A DNA stretch of 64,000 bases from Diplolepis rosae (taxonomy: Eukaryota; Arthropoda; Insecta; Hymenoptera; Diplolepididae). Under the pieces are notes generated by a model. It saw only the letters and a list, made by a program, of their open reading frames with translations, ran no database searches and was not told where the DNA came from. A program made the translations under genes and the position numbers. Positions 11,160-21,917 of this stretch are shown here, in pieces. The stretch covers positions 8,370,001 to 8,434,000 of the forward strand of contig JAPYXD010000704.1 in the NCBI GenBank assembly GCA_030998225.1. Direction: 5' to 3'. Position 1 is the stretch's first letter. Each line of letters begins with the position of its first letter.

Positions 11160-12195
11160 TACGAGGGCTCATCAATAAGTACCCATGTTTGAAAGCAGCT
11201 GGGGTTGCTGAAGGAAGATGAAATTACCGTTGTGTACTACCATCTTTTAAACGACGTCATACAAAATTTCAGATTAATTCATAGATTAGTTTTGACAGCC
11301 ATTCGTATTAAACGTGTTTAGTGTTTTTCGATACAATGGAAAATGAACAATATCGATCCGAACCTGAACTCGAATCCGTATCACTACAAACTCGAAATCC
11401 TCCCAACGTCCAAACAAAAATATAATTCAAAATGTCAAAAATTCGAAACCATTCGAATCCTTAAAGTACAAAAAGACGATCAAATTTGGGCTAAAATCAC
11501 CGCCCAAAATAAACAATTATGAGAAAACCAAAAAAAAAAGGAGGAAAGAAAAAAGAAGGCAACCTTCCAAGACCCCTTCCTTCTTTTTCTTTCTTTCGTC
11601 CTCTTTTATCGCCACCTCCCACAACCATCTACATGAAAAAAACTACTTGCGCGACGTTTCGGTGCACTTACAGCACCCTCTTCAAAGATGGAAACCTACA
11701 AAATTTTTTTTTTTAAATTATCTCTTATCACCTTCCATGGGGACGCAGAACTCTCCTCCATGAATGCCAACAGGAAACTGTAATAATACTCATAGCTGTT
11801 TATTTTAGTTGTCAATTTTAGTCCAAATTTGGTCGTGTTTTTGTATTTTGAATATTCGAACGGTCTCGAATCCTTGCAATTTTGAATCAATATCGATTCG
11901 TTATTAGCTTCTTATTTTTGGATGGAAAAACGTGCGAAGAAATAAATGCGAAGTTGTATGCTATCTACGGAGACCTTTCACCATCTACGACAACCGTGTG
12001 ATATTGGTTCAATGAATTTAAATATTTTCGTACATCTGTTTTTGATCGGGAGCGCCTAGGCCACCTGGCAGACGTGGTTACTGCAAAAATCGGTAAAAAG
12101 CTCCACGTCCCTTGCCAGATGTTGATTAAACTCTCTAAGTCCCGCAGACAATGGGTAGAGATACATTTTATCAAAAGACCGAGCACCCCTAACTA
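11160..12195 (+). pseudogene. Mariner transposase 5' part, interrupted by an insertion
   Basis: A mariner-like end (GGGCTCATCAATAAGTACCC, about 11166) and leader lead to an ATG at 11336 (MENEQYR). The frame is broken at 11349 and resumes at about 11890 with FVISFLFLDGKTCEEINAKL, then LSPSTTTVWYWFNEFK and RTSVFDRERLGHLADVVT. This is the helix-turn-helix region of a mariner/IS630-type transposase. The catalytic domain is not recognisable downstream and the frame ends in stops near 12190. The 5' end is plausible; the 3' half is lost. Confidence 0.65.
11345..11890 (-). mobile_element. Insertion in the mariner ORF with Penelope-type motif
   Basis: The inserted about 540 bp lie between two copies of CAATATCGAT (about 11344-11353 and 11886-11895), which look like a target duplication of about 10 bp. 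On the minus strand, 11690-11641 reads TTTGAAGAGGGTGC, loop, GCACCGAAACGTCG. This is the layout of the short hammerhead ribozymes and of the flanking motif found in Penelope-like elements. No reverse transcriptase is present in the insertion, so it would be a terminal or truncated copy. Confidence 0.4.
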
Positions 12196-12199
12196 ATTT

Positions 12200-12490
12200 T
12201 TACACGTAATTCTTCCAGCTTTCCCTTTAGTATGTCTTATTACATTGTTATCACCATATGAAAAGTTATTGGTTTTTTGTGTAAAATGGCTTTCGGAATT
12301 TTCATCAAAGCTTTATGTTTTGAGACCTTTTGGGTCAGAAAAAACGGTTTTTACGGAAGTGTCTCTCTGTCCAGCGTCTGCGGATACGATAACTCTCGAT
12401 AGATTCATCGAATTGGATTGAGCTTCGGCGTACTTTATTGGAACCCATAAATTAAGATCAAGTTCGTTGACCAGCCACATCCGACCAAAA
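12200..12490. other. Non-coding stretch, nothing recognised
   Basis: Moderate GC, with no frame longer than about 60 codons and no family match that I can see. It ends at the hairpin repeat at 12495. Confidence 0.3.
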
Positions 12491-12494
12491 TTGA

Positions 12495-12667
12495 GGGTGC
12501 GCATGCAATAACCACCTAGGCGCTCGGCCAGTAGGCTGAGCGGAAGGGGGACGTGACCTCTGATTAGTTGAAATTTCCTTTCGGAAAAATGCGGTTTATC
12601 AGAGGTTGCGCTTACCCTCCATTCGGCTAACTAGCCGAGTGCCTAGGCGGTTATTGCATGCGTACCC
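12495..12667. repeat. Foldback repeat with GCATGCAATAACC arms
   Basis: The left arm from about 12497 (GCGCATGCAATAACCACCTA) pairs with the right arm ending about 12664 (TAGGCGGTTATTGCATGCGT). The pairing continues inward through CTCGGC/GCCGAG. The GC-rich arms stand out from the AT-rich flanks. No coding content. Confidence 0.7.
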
Positions 12668-12902
12668 TCAATTGTGAGAATAAGAGAATTTTTCGTGTTT
12701 TGTAAAAGAAAATTTTTTTTAAATCAACAATTACAATATTGATTTCTGATAGTGAACATAAACCTCTACTAATCAGCCTCCTAATATTTTACGATTAATT
12801 CAAAATTTTAAAAATGGTCGTGTGTTGAAACTTAAAAAGTCAATATGAAAATTCTATTTTCCAGTTAAATAATACGAGACACGGAAAAAACGATTGAATA
12901 CA

Positions 12903-13118
12903 ATAGTATATCATGTGCCTAGGCGCATAATGAGGGTTATTACGCGACGAGCGATAATGCTCGCAGGAGATCGAAGCCGAAGCGTAGTCGAGACGCGATC
13001 AGTCCTGCGAGCATTTTAAGTGAGTCTCGTAATTACCCGAATTGTGTGCATTGGCACATATTCTATTTTATGTGACTTCAGCGCATATACGAGTTTTTAT
13101 GCGTACACTCGAATCCAA
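12903..13118 (+). repeat. GC-rich hairpin repeat, family copy 1
   Basis: It begins AATAGTATATCATGTGCC, and near its end has GGCACATATTCTATT, giving inverted ends. The core carries GCTCGCAGGAGATCGAAGCC...CTGCGAGC. An inverted second copy with closely matching ends and core lies at 43862-44100, which fixes the extent. It contains CGAAGCGTAGTCGAGACG, a short form of the tandem units that are expanded in the other copy. Confidence 0.7.
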
Positions 13119-13269
13119 TCTGAAAAGGTCGAAATTGCCGTGATTATCGCCCATCTCACTTGACATTTCGCGAATACTTCCGGCCATTTTGGTTTTCTCT
13201 ATCTTGTGTAGTAAAGAGTTTTCCAATAGGAACATAACAATTTTATCTATGAATAAAACACAGAAATAT

Positions 13270-14210
13270 TTGAGATATTGAGTTCAAATTTATTGTGGGT
13301 GTAGTGCAAGCATTACATTTTATGAATGAAATTCGATATCGGTCATATGACCACCACGAGCCCGTTTACAGCGGTCTATCTTTGGACCCAATTTTCCACC
13401 ACTCTGGCACACATTTCGACCGGAACGTTGGCAATTTCGCGTTGGATGTTGTCTTTGAGGTCGTCTAAAGTTTCTGGCTTGTTGGCATAGACCAGTGACT
13501 TGATATGGCCCCATAAGAAGAAATCCAATGGCGTTAGATCGCATGAACGAAGCGGCCATTTGACCGACCATTTCTCGAGATAACACTTTCACCGAATTTG
13601 CCTTTTAATAAATCGATTGTGACGCGTGCTGTGTGGCTAGTGGTACCGTCTTGTTGAAACCATATATCGTTGATGTCAAGTTCAATTAACGGTAACATGA
13701 CAGTCGTTTTCATCCACGAAAAAACACGGCCCAATCACACCTCCGGCATGAAAACCGCACCAAACCGTTACTTTTTGCGGATACAACGGTGTCTCAAGAA
13801 GTACATTTGAGTTTGTTGCTGACCATTAACGCATATTTTGCTTATTAAAAAAGCGATTGAGCCAGAAATGAGCTTCATCGTTGAAGATGATTTTTCGATG
13901 AAATCCTTCATTTTCTTCAAGCTTTGCCAGTGTCCAATTGGAGAAGTTTCGGCGTTTCAAATGATCAAGTGGCTTTAGTTCTTGAGTCAATTTAATCTTG
14001 AAAGCATGTAGGCCAAGATCTTTTCACATAATACGTCACAGTGTCGTTTGAGCGATGCCTAATTCTTAACAACGACGTGGAATCGACTGATTTGGCTCAT
14101 TTTGAATCGATGCAGTCATGGCTGCGTTATTTCTTCGCTTTGATCAATACGGCGTTTTTTTGGCACCGGAACGTCCAATAGTGTAAATTTGGTCGAGGCA
14201 CATAAAATAG
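13270..14210 (-). pseudogene. rosa-like Tc1/mariner (IS630) transposase relic, copy 1
   Basis: Minus-strand reading, with frame changes, gives PRRCQELGIAQTTLWRI, LKPLDHLKRRNFSNW, then IIFNDEAHFWLNRFF (first catalytic aspartate), TPLYPQKVTVWCGFHAGGVI, INDIWFQQDGTTSHTARVTI (second aspartate), FGESVISRNG and KIDRCKRARGGHMTDIEFHS at the C-terminus. The order and motifs are those of DDE_3 transposases of insect Tc1/mariner elements. Several frameshifts and stops (for example TAA after NKQNMR) make it a pseudogene. The N-terminal end merges into unrecognised sequence near 14210. The same family occurs at 22033-22565. Confidence 0.78.
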
Positions 14211-14239
14211 TTTACTACAAAAAGGTCTAGAAATTTTAA

Positions 14240-14800
14240 TCGCAACATTTCGTTATAAGACGTAGTAGGTGTACAACTTTGCTTCCCCCGTTTTTTTACA
14301 AAATTTGAGGTTTTATTCTTGAAAAGTGATTATCTATTTATGATTCAAAGTACTGTCCGTTGCTAGCCATTATTTTTTTTTCTATCTTTCTGACAATTGT
14401 CAGATACGATTTGTGGTGTATCTCTTGCTACTGTGGCCGTTTCTTCTTCAATGCTCCGCTCAAACGCATCAATTTCATTCGATAACGATACCCTGTGATT
14501 GTTTCACTTTGTTTGAACAGCTCATAAAACATCACAATGAGCTGGTCCCACCAAATATAATGCATAACCTTGGAACCGTGAATATTAGGTCTGGCCGTCG
14601 ACGTGGAGGCATGTCCGGGCATTCTCCATAATTTTCTGCGTTTGGGGTTATCGTAGTGGAACCATTTTTCGTCGCCGATAACAATGCGATGTAAAAACCC
14701 CTTCCGATTCTGTCTGAAGCAGCTGTTCGCAAGCAAAGAAACACCGTTCAACATCTCTCAGCTTCAACTCGTACGAAACTCCCAATTAGAAGTGTGCAAA
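14240..14800 (-). pseudogene. irritans-type mariner transposase relic
   Basis: A mariner terminal repeat (AGGTGTACAACTTTGC, about 14268) bounds the 3' side. On the minus strand the gene reads KGFLHRIVIGDEKWFHYDNP (first catalytic aspartate), PGHASTSTARPNIHGSKVM, WWDQLIVMFYELFKQSETI and a degraded RYRMKLMRLSGALKKKRPQ. This is the mariner catalytic core up to just before the second aspartate. The HTH half and the HDNARPH block are missing. The left break of the gene is at about 14800, against the palindromic segment that follows. Confidence 0.8.
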
Positions 14801-14837
14801 AAGATTCCTTCCGATTTTCGATCCGATATTGGCCTCC

Positions 14838-14942
14838 GTCGAATGTCGAATATTCGACATTCGATTTATGGCCGATGGAATGTCGAAAATCCGACATCTG
14901 ATTTGACACGCTTCGGATGTCGAATATTCGACATTCGACGGA
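14838..14942. repeat. Paired perfect palindromes (AATGTCGAATATTCGACATT)
   Basis: Two copies of the self-complementary sequence ATGTCGAATATTCGACAT occur at about 14841-14862 and 14917-14940, separated by a related imperfect copy (ATGTCGAAAATCCGACAT). The outer flanks CCGTCG/CGACGG also pair. It looks like a small palindromic repeat cluster; no function is evident. Confidence 0.6.
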
Positions 14943-14944
14943 CG

Positions 14945-16160
14945 GCCGATCGAATCATTGCATATGTTTGAATCTCGCAGAAATCACTTACTTTTGTATT
15001 TTCGTAAGCGTTGTAATTAATTTCCAAAATATTATCGTATATTTAAGGAATTTTCTACATTTCAGAAATGATTTTAGAGGTTATGCATCAATTTGCCGGC
15101 CAGATATTTGCGACATATATAAAAGCGTTATAAATCAATTAAAATTGTAGCTGCTATTAAATATACGCATATTTTCAATAACGAAAACCTTTATCAGAAC
15201 ACACAAAAATATGCGATAATTTACATAAACAATAAATGGATGAAAGCAGCCGCAAAGATTTGCAGAGGTTATAGACAACATGGCGCCCATGGCATGCCGA
15301 GTTTTCCGCTCATCTGTCGCGCAGTGACGTCATAAGTTAACCAAGAGGACTAGAATCTAGACCTCAGTGCTAGAAACAAGCTTTGCAAACTTCTTCTTTC
15401 AAGTTAACAAGATCTCCCTTTATTTTCAAAGAAACGTAGTGATTTTTTGAAGCAAAATGCGCTTACAACTAGCGATATTTGAGTATTGTTTTTATTTGAA
15501 AACATATAAAGACTTCTTTCAAGACAATTTTCGTGATTGATTTCAGTCATCGGCTTCATTTAAGCTAAAACTAAAAGGAAGACGACTATAAAAGTAAGAG
15601 TATACATTAATATTGAGTATTTGATAGCAAGTACTACTTGCTATCAAATTTCTCTCTATATATGCTCCACCAATTAAGGAGATGTTGAAGAAATCTAGAG
15701 CAGAAAAAATCACATAAACAATCAATTATACTAATTTACTAAATTATGTATAAAGTTTTAATGGGGTTTGCTAGGGGGCCAGCCACAAAACAAGTCATAA
15801 AAAGAGGCGAGTAATGATTGACCCGACAAGATATTTTGCCATCTTAATCTTAAGGAGCAGAACCAAAGTTTAATTTTTACCACGATGCGCTAATCTGAAT
15901 TTAGAAATAGACATTGTACAATTTATGTCTTTGGAGATGAAGTTTACTAAATGAATTAGTTGCGAAAGACCTACAAAATTTTATTATTTGAACCGTTTTG
16001 AGCCGTTAAACACGCACAAAAACAGGTGTTCAATTTACCCAGATTCCGAAAAGAATCTTCATTGTAAATTTGTAATGCTTTTCAGATGTGGTCTCTTATT
16101 TACTTTGTTAATCATTAAAAAAATACATTTTTTGAACGTTTTAAGAGGTAGGTAGATTTC
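14945..16160. other. AT-rich DNA; one short perfect palindrome
   Basis: No gene recognised. The only structured feature is a 31-bp perfect palindrome at 15619-15649, with 15-bp arms around a single C. Confidence 0.4.
15619..15649. repeat. 31-bp perfect palindrome
   Basis: The arms ATTTGATAGCAAGTA and TACTTGCTATCAAAT are exact reverse complements around C at 15634. No T-run or gene lies beside it, so nothing suggests a terminator. It may be a remnant of a larger foldback. Confidence 0.7.
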
Positions 16161-16165
16161 TACCC

Positions 16166-16332
16166 AATTAATATATTTGGTCGAACCAAAGAAAAATTTG
16201 TTTTATCTCAATGAACCAAATATTTTTTTTAGTTCAATAAAACTTTTATTGAGGTAACAAAAAATTTACCTTCAAAAATTTAATTGACTGAGGGACAAAA
16301 ACTTTTGTGTTCGTACGACCAAATAATTGTGT
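16166..16332. repeat. Small MITE-like repeat with ATTTGGTCG ends
   Basis: ATATTTGGTCGAACCAAAG at about 16171 is answered by an inverted GTACGACCAAATAAT at about 16312-16326. The inside alternates TTTTATC/AACAAAA-type units. It is non-coding. Confidence 0.4.
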
Positions 16333-17390
16333 TTAACAGATAGGTTCTTCTTATTTTATCTTCTTTGAACGTGTTTGTATTCCAAAAATGAATCCAAATG
16401 CCTTCTATAGGTCTTTCTATTTTTTTTGTTAACAAAAAATGAAAAAGCTTCTGATGGAATCATTACGTTTTTTAATTACTGAAAATTATTCAAATAATAA
16501 TAAATGGTGATAAAAACTTAATAGTTAAAAATTGTAATAATTTAATCAAACAATAAATTTTTTACTCAAACTTTAATGTATTGTGCCACTAATGCATCAC
16601 TAATAATTTATTGCTATAGTATATCAATTATTTTTATTCTATTAGGACAGTTATAATCTCTGGCCTGTACGGATTAATGGTAAATTGTGAAAAATATCAA
16701 TAGCCTTTTTATTATGTCAATTATAAATATCTTTCCCTAATGCAAAGAATGAATAATACATTCTTCAACACAATTTTCGCCCATTAGTCACAAAAGCCTC
16801 TCATGGTATATCATTTCATTCAATAAATCACTAAAAAACAGTTTTCTCGATAAACAGGATGAATTGCAAATATCTACCGGTTGCTCGAAATAAGCCCAGG
16901 CAGACAGGAAGTGTCGAATAGATTTAGAAGGTATTAAATGCTTAACAGCACTGAATGCAGCAATGTATAGATATATGGATACCTTCACAGGCATACTTAG
17001 TTTCAAAACGGTAATATTACTGCCTCAACTACGACTGAAACCCATGAATATCGGTTTCCAATATAACGCTTTCCGAACATTCGCAACGCTAATTCCAAGA
17101 ATTCATGAATCCTCTTGCAAGATTGGAAATTCTATAGTGTGTATTTTAAAGATTCTACGTGAATAAAAGCAAGATGTTCTCTACCTTTTGTACCTACGAT
17201 TACATTTCACCTTTTTCATTCACATTCTTTTCACTTTTCTTCCTTATTCTTCCTTTCTATCATCTATCGTTAGCTTCATAAAAAGTGTTTCCTGCATAGA
17301 CTAGATCTTGATGAAAAGTGGTAAAACATTAATTGCTTGTTATATTTGATATGTACTCTTTGAATATAAATCACTAAGAATCCTCAATAA
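16333..17390. other. AT-rich DNA, nothing supported
   Basis: Frames of 60-70 codons occur on both strands near 16.8-17.2 kb, but they overlap, lack motifs and have no splice context. Confidence 0.35.
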
Positions 17391-17394
17391 TTTT

Positions 17395-17520
17395 AGTCAG
17401 TGACTGACTTCTTACTTTACAATCAGTCACTTCTGACCAATAATTAGTCATTTTAACTGAAAATCAATCACTTTTGACTGATTGAAAAGCAACAAGTCAG
17501 TCGCTGATTGAAATTATTAA
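17395..17520. repeat. CAGTCA/TGACTG repeat cluster
   Basis: Many alternating AGTCA(C/G), CAGTCAC and TGACTGATTGA units in both orientations are packed in about 125 bases. They resemble the longer AATCAGTCAAATTTCACTGA clusters inside the giant palindrome (about 31870 and 37500), so they may belong to related non-autonomous elements. Confidence 0.45.
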
Positions 17521-17524
17521 AAAT

Positions 17525-18135
17525 TCTGATTGTTCCAGATGTAGAGAATAGCTTGAACATTTGTGTTATAATTAGTGCATCAATAATTTTTGATGGCCAG
17601 AAAAGCATATATACATTACAAATATGCTTTCTGTTCTAGTCAGGCGATAACGTTTGTTCTCTGAATATCGAATTTCAAACCCATTTAGCTCTCTTGACAT
17701 GTACGTAGTGAATTATATACTTGATTGTGGTCTGTATATAATACAGTATGCACAAGGTAATACAGACTAAGCTTACTTATAAGAACAAAAAATTATTATT
17801 ATAAATTGATAATAAATTAATTAATAATGATAATATTGTATATTGTGCAACTAGGGAGAAAAAAGTTTATTTTGAAACTGTGAAGTTTGATGCCTGAGCA
17901 AAGTGAGGGCAACAATCACGCAAGTAAAATAAATGTTTTCCCCGTGTCGTACACGATTTTTTTCCTACTGGTGGGTCAAAAAATGTACTTAGAAATTTAT
18001 TTAGAAAAATTAATTAACCCATGTAGACAAATTCTCAAAACTGTCTGATTGGGAAATTATCCAAGTGTTTCTAGACGGTCTGATAAGTTCCCGACTTTAA
18101 TCCAATCAGACAAGCATTTTTAAAAATTAATTAAT
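17525..18135. other. AT-rich DNA, no features supported
   Basis: Nothing recognised apart from short AT repeats near 17.8 kb. Confidence 0.3.
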
Positions 18136-18139
18136 TAAT

Positions 18140-18478
18140 TGAAGGGCGAATGGAAGAACGGGATGCACGCATGATTAGGAGCCAGGGAATTAAAAGCGCG
18201 TGGCGACGCACGAGTCAATAGCGCCGAGCACTTCAACTTGAGATATTTTCGATCACGCAGTACGAAGATGCTCAAAAATTTGCATGCATACTCAGGAAAA
18301 ATGTCGGCCCAACTTTTTTGTTGGAAGTTTTCTGGGCGACAAATATTTGGTGCGGTATTTAGTTGAAAACGTGGTTCGGCTGTTTCCAGCTTTAACTGGC
18401 TACTTTCAGGGGCTACTCAGCTCCTGATTACGCGCGCATCCCGTCTTTTTATCCCTTCCTTCCATTTATTATTGAAAA
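18140..18478. repeat. Foldback/MITE with GGGATG(C/G)(A/G)CGC ends
   Basis: GAAGAACGGGATGCACGCAT followed by GATTAGGAGC (about 18155) is matched in inverse by GCTCCTGATTACGCGCGCAT then CCCGTCTTTTTATCCCTTCC (about 18420-18462). The interior is moderately GC-rich and non-coding. Confidence 0.6.
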
Positions 18479-19396
18479 TAGGCGAAAATTAATTTGCTCA
18501 TTATCTATATACAATTTTATTATATTCTTAAGTATTTGTTCAAAAAATAAAGAAAATTTTTTAGTTCATTGAATCTTTAATTTCATAATTTAAAATATAG
18601 TTTAAATAATCTTATATTTATGAATAATCGAGTCTTCTGTGCCTAAGAAATGTGTAACTATGCGAAACGCACCAGATTGGTCAAACAATAATCTGCAGGG
18701 AATTTTTGAATGTTCAAAAATAAAGCAATCAGTAACAATTCCACAAATGCAGTTCTGAATACCAGCAATTTATTAACTTGATGTAGGGCTTACTTCAAGT
18801 CTATATACCGAGAAATATCAGGTGTACAAAAAAGTTTCCGCAGTTTTTCATCAAAAATTGGTCATTTATTGTGAAAGAACGGAACCTTATGTTTTATTAG
18901 AAATATTGCCCATCGCTTACCACTAATTTTTCCAATTTTTCTGGCAGAATACGGATACCACTTCGGAAGAATGCTTCATCTTTTGAGGCTATCCACGAAT
19001 CAACTCAATTTTTTGTATTTTTATATGATGCGAAATGCTGCTCAGATAGGCCATGCGTCATCGATCGAAATAAGTGGAAATCAAAAGGAGCAATGTCTAG
19101 TGAATATGGCGGGTAGGGTAAAACTTCCCACTTGAGTATTTCCAAATAGTTCTTGACCGGAGCCGCAACTAGTGGACGAGCATTATCATGCAGGAGAATA
19201 ACATTGTCGTGTCTGGAGTAGCAGTGGGCGCGCTGTTCCGTGAGTGCTCGACTCCATCTCATTAGTTGTGTTCGGTCGGTAGACAGCCCCAGTGATTTTT
19301 TCGTTCGGTTTGAGCAGCTCATAATACACGACATCAAGCTGATCCCACCCAATACACAACAAGAATTTTTTTCCATGAATATTTGGCTTAGCTGTA

Positions 19397-20728
19397 CCCA
19401 AGCAGAAATTAACAATCGGACCAAAGTCGATCCAACGTTGGATACCAACTTCCGACTGTCGGCGGACAGTTGAAATGATAACGAAGTACTGCGTTGGTAC
19501 AATACCATTTCCCAACGTTGTATCCATACTGGTAACCAACATATTTTCAACGCTGGCTGTCAACATTTCTAAAATACTGGTAATATACTTTTATCATTAA
19601 GGTTGTTGTCGTGCCAAAAATCAGTCTCTGGAAAAAGAAGTTTTTCTATGATTTCCAGACTGGTAACTAAACCATCAGCTGTGTCATATGTAAGGAAAGA
19701 CACTCTTTTTGATAAATAAATTTTTAAATTACGAAAAATAATATTTTAATAATGTTTTTTGTAATAGGATATTTCATTATTATCGCTTCTTACCAATTTT
19801 TTGAAAATGATTGAAAATTCTTAAATCATAGCTTATTTTTTCGATGAAAATATTCTCTACAACTTAAACGTTTCCAATTTTTGAAAATGAATCAATTATT
19901 ATTAAATTCGGCAATTTGTTTATAAAAATTTCGTTTAGGAAAATTGTTTTTTAATAATTTCAACCATTAAAGAATTTATTTTCAAAAATTGGAAACGGTT
20001 AAGTTGTAGATAATATTTTCATCGAAAAAATAAGCTATGATTTAAGAAACTTCAATCATTCTCAAAAAATTGGTAAGAAGCGATAATAAGGAAATATACT
20101 ATTACAAAAAACATTATTAAAATATTATTTTTCGTAATTTAAAAATTTTTTTTATCAACAAGACTGTCTTTCCTTCACTATTAAAGGATTTTCTATTCAA
20201 AATTGGCATAAGAGAAAATCCTTTAGCAGTTGAACGATTATTTTTTCAAATGCTAACCTTTTACTGTCAAAATATTTCCTTTGGTCTTGAAATGGAATCT
20301 TTTCTCGTATAGAAAACAAGTAATTTCCAGGATAAAACAAAACAAATTGTATGATATAACCTATCTAATATAAATATTAGAAATGTACACAAGCACAACT
20401 TTTATAATTTCAAATATTAAATCGGTTATCATAAATACTACAATAACTGTAAAACGATTCTGTTGATAGACAAAACAAATCTGCTCAATTTCAATGGATG
20501 CATTCTGAAAGGAACCTAACTTCACTTTCAATAGACTTTTTTTAGAGTGTGCCAGTGTCGAATCAACTTTCGAATCAACACACACTGGTATTTTACATTG
20601 TTAATTATCAGAGTGGATTAGACATTGGGTGCACCTTGTACATTTACTGTCGGAAAATTACTTTTTCCACAGTCGGAAAAAGGTTGGGCCACTTGTACAT
20701 CCAACATTGTACATGATTTCTGCTTGGG
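19397..20728. mobile_element. Nested element with CCCAAGCAGAAAT ends inside the mariner
   Basis: CCCAAGCAGAAAT at 19397 and the exact inverse ATTTCTGCTTGGG ending 20728 are both flanked by TA. Removing it with one TA restores an in-frame mariner reading HASTL-T-AKPNIHG, which proves the borders. At 1332 bp it has no transposase. It contains a further foldback core at about 19600-20185. Subterminal GTCGGA/TCCGAC and CAACGTTGGA units occur near both ends. Confidence 0.85.
19597..20185. repeat. Foldback core shared with the 47.3-49.6 kb repeat
   Basis: The left arm begins GTCGTGCCAAAAATCAGTCT and runs through TTACCAATTTTTTGAAAATG and CCAATTTTTGAAAATGAATC. The right arm repeats these inverted, ending near GACTGTCTTTCCTT. 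A much larger copy of the same palindrome is at 48410-49080. Here the right arm is cut short at CTTTCCTT. Confidence 0.75.
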
Positions 20729-21654
20729 TAAGTGTTGAAGCATGGCCAGGTGGTCCTCATGATTTCTTCCTTTTCGGGTTATCATAGTGAATCCATTTTT
20801 CATCATCCATGACTATACGGAGCAGAAAACCCTTTCGTTTATGCCTGGTAAGCAACATTTTACATGTAGAAAATCGGCGTTCAAAGTTTCTTGGCGTCAA
20901 TTCATATGGAACCCAATTCCCCTGTTTTTGAATAATTTCCAATGATTTTAAACGATGTGAAATTGCTTGTTGAGTCACTCATAATGTACGTGCAAGTTCG
21001 TTTTGCGTTTGGCACGAATCTTGATCCAATAATGCTTACAATTCTACGTCTCTGTACACTTTCAGCCTTCTGCTACGTTCTTTGTCTTCGATGTCAAATT
21101 CACCGTTCTTAAACTTTTGAAACCACTGACGACAACTTCTCTCATTTAAAGCAGCCACACCATATGTTTCTACAAACAATCGATGCGTCTCAGCTGCAGA
21201 TTTCTTCAAACTGAAGAAGTAAATTGAAAGTTCCAGCAAATGACGCTTATTCGGCTCAAAACTCCACATTTTCGCACACAAAAGAATATATTATACTGAT
21301 GAAAATTCACTAATATTTAAAGGTTATGCTGTTGATAGATGTCCAACCTTACGACAGTGACGTTTTACATCTGTCAATTTCAACCAAAACTTACTGGTGG
21401 CGCCAACTTTTATCAAAGGGCGGAAACTTATTCGTACACCTGATATATCTGAATAGTATATGGGGAAAAATTCGTCAAGTGTACCCGCCTAAAACCTTTT
21501 TGTCTCCGATTTCTTCGAAAGTCCGCGAAATTATTGTCCTAGTGAACCTCTTTTAATCCACCTAAGAGAAAGTCTTCAGTACGACGGGTTGTCAGTATAC
21601 AAGTACAGGGGCTCGAATTTTCAACCTTTTACCGCGCACGCTGATACTCAATCA

Positions 21655-21916
21655 GCCATAACTTCTACAAAAGTTATCCAAATTGATTTTTTAATGGAGT
21701 TCTTAGACACCTTTTTTCATCAGCTTTACGTTGGAGGCAATGGTTTTAGATTAAAAAAATTATTTGAGCTTCTTTTTTTAATTTTAAACATATTTTAGAG
21801 TTTTTCTCCAAGTGCAGCCGTTAATTTTCTTTCCAAAAATATGTTTGATAAAAGCTTGATTTTTTCCCTTTAAAATGAGCCATGGTCGAAAGTGGGGCGA
21901 AAGAAATTGGTGGAGA
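21655..21916 (+). repeat. Left arm of a 270-bp inverted repeat pair
   Basis: The sequence from CCATAACTTCTACAAAAGTTAT through TTTTTCATCAGCTTTAC, GCAGCCGTTAATTTTC and GAGCCATGGTCGAA to GAAATTGGTGGAGATA reappears inverted at 23684-23942, with clear divergence. The pair encloses a rosa-like relic and a transposase-like ORF. Confidence 0.75.
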
Positions 21917-21917
21917 T

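Larger units (their letters stand above)
19005..21281 (-). pseudogene. Mariner transposase, interrupted and carrying stops
   Basis: Reading from 21281 (the ATG at about 21269 also fits, MWSFEPNKRHLL): the helix-turn-helix region HRLFVETYGVAALNERSCRQ and WFQKFKNGEFDIEDKER; a TAA where GAATTG-CAA would be expected (about 21038); the second HTH TQQAISHRLKSLE; WVPYELTPRNFERRF; then RIVMDDEKWIHYDNPKRKKS with the first catalytic aspartate, a TGA at the usual tryptophan, and GPPGHASTLT. The nested element enters here. The frame resumes at about 19396 with AKPNIHGKKFLL and WDQLDVVYYELLKPNEKITG, then after frame changes LHDNARPLVAA (second aspartate) and YSLDIAPFDFHLF (third). In the family this is a DD34D cut-and-paste transposase. 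Confidence 0.85.
18818..21443 (-). mobile_element. Mariner element split by a nested insertion
   Basis: Ends TCAGGTGTACAAAAAAGTTT (18818) and the inverse form ACTTATTCGTACACCTGA (ending 21443) are flanked by TA on both sides. The transposase lies on the minus strand. Subtracting the TA-flanked insertion at 19397-20728 and one TA leaves about 1292 bp, the usual length of a full mariner. The element was therefore complete when it was hit. Stops in the gene show it is now dead. Confidence 0.9.

Noticed and set aside
15619..15649. Rho-independent-type terminator
   Set aside because: Eukaryotic context, no flanking T-run and no gene ending nearby.
16788..17166. Overlapping frames on both strands as a small gene
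   Set aside because: Mutually overlapping, no motif, no consensus exon borders.
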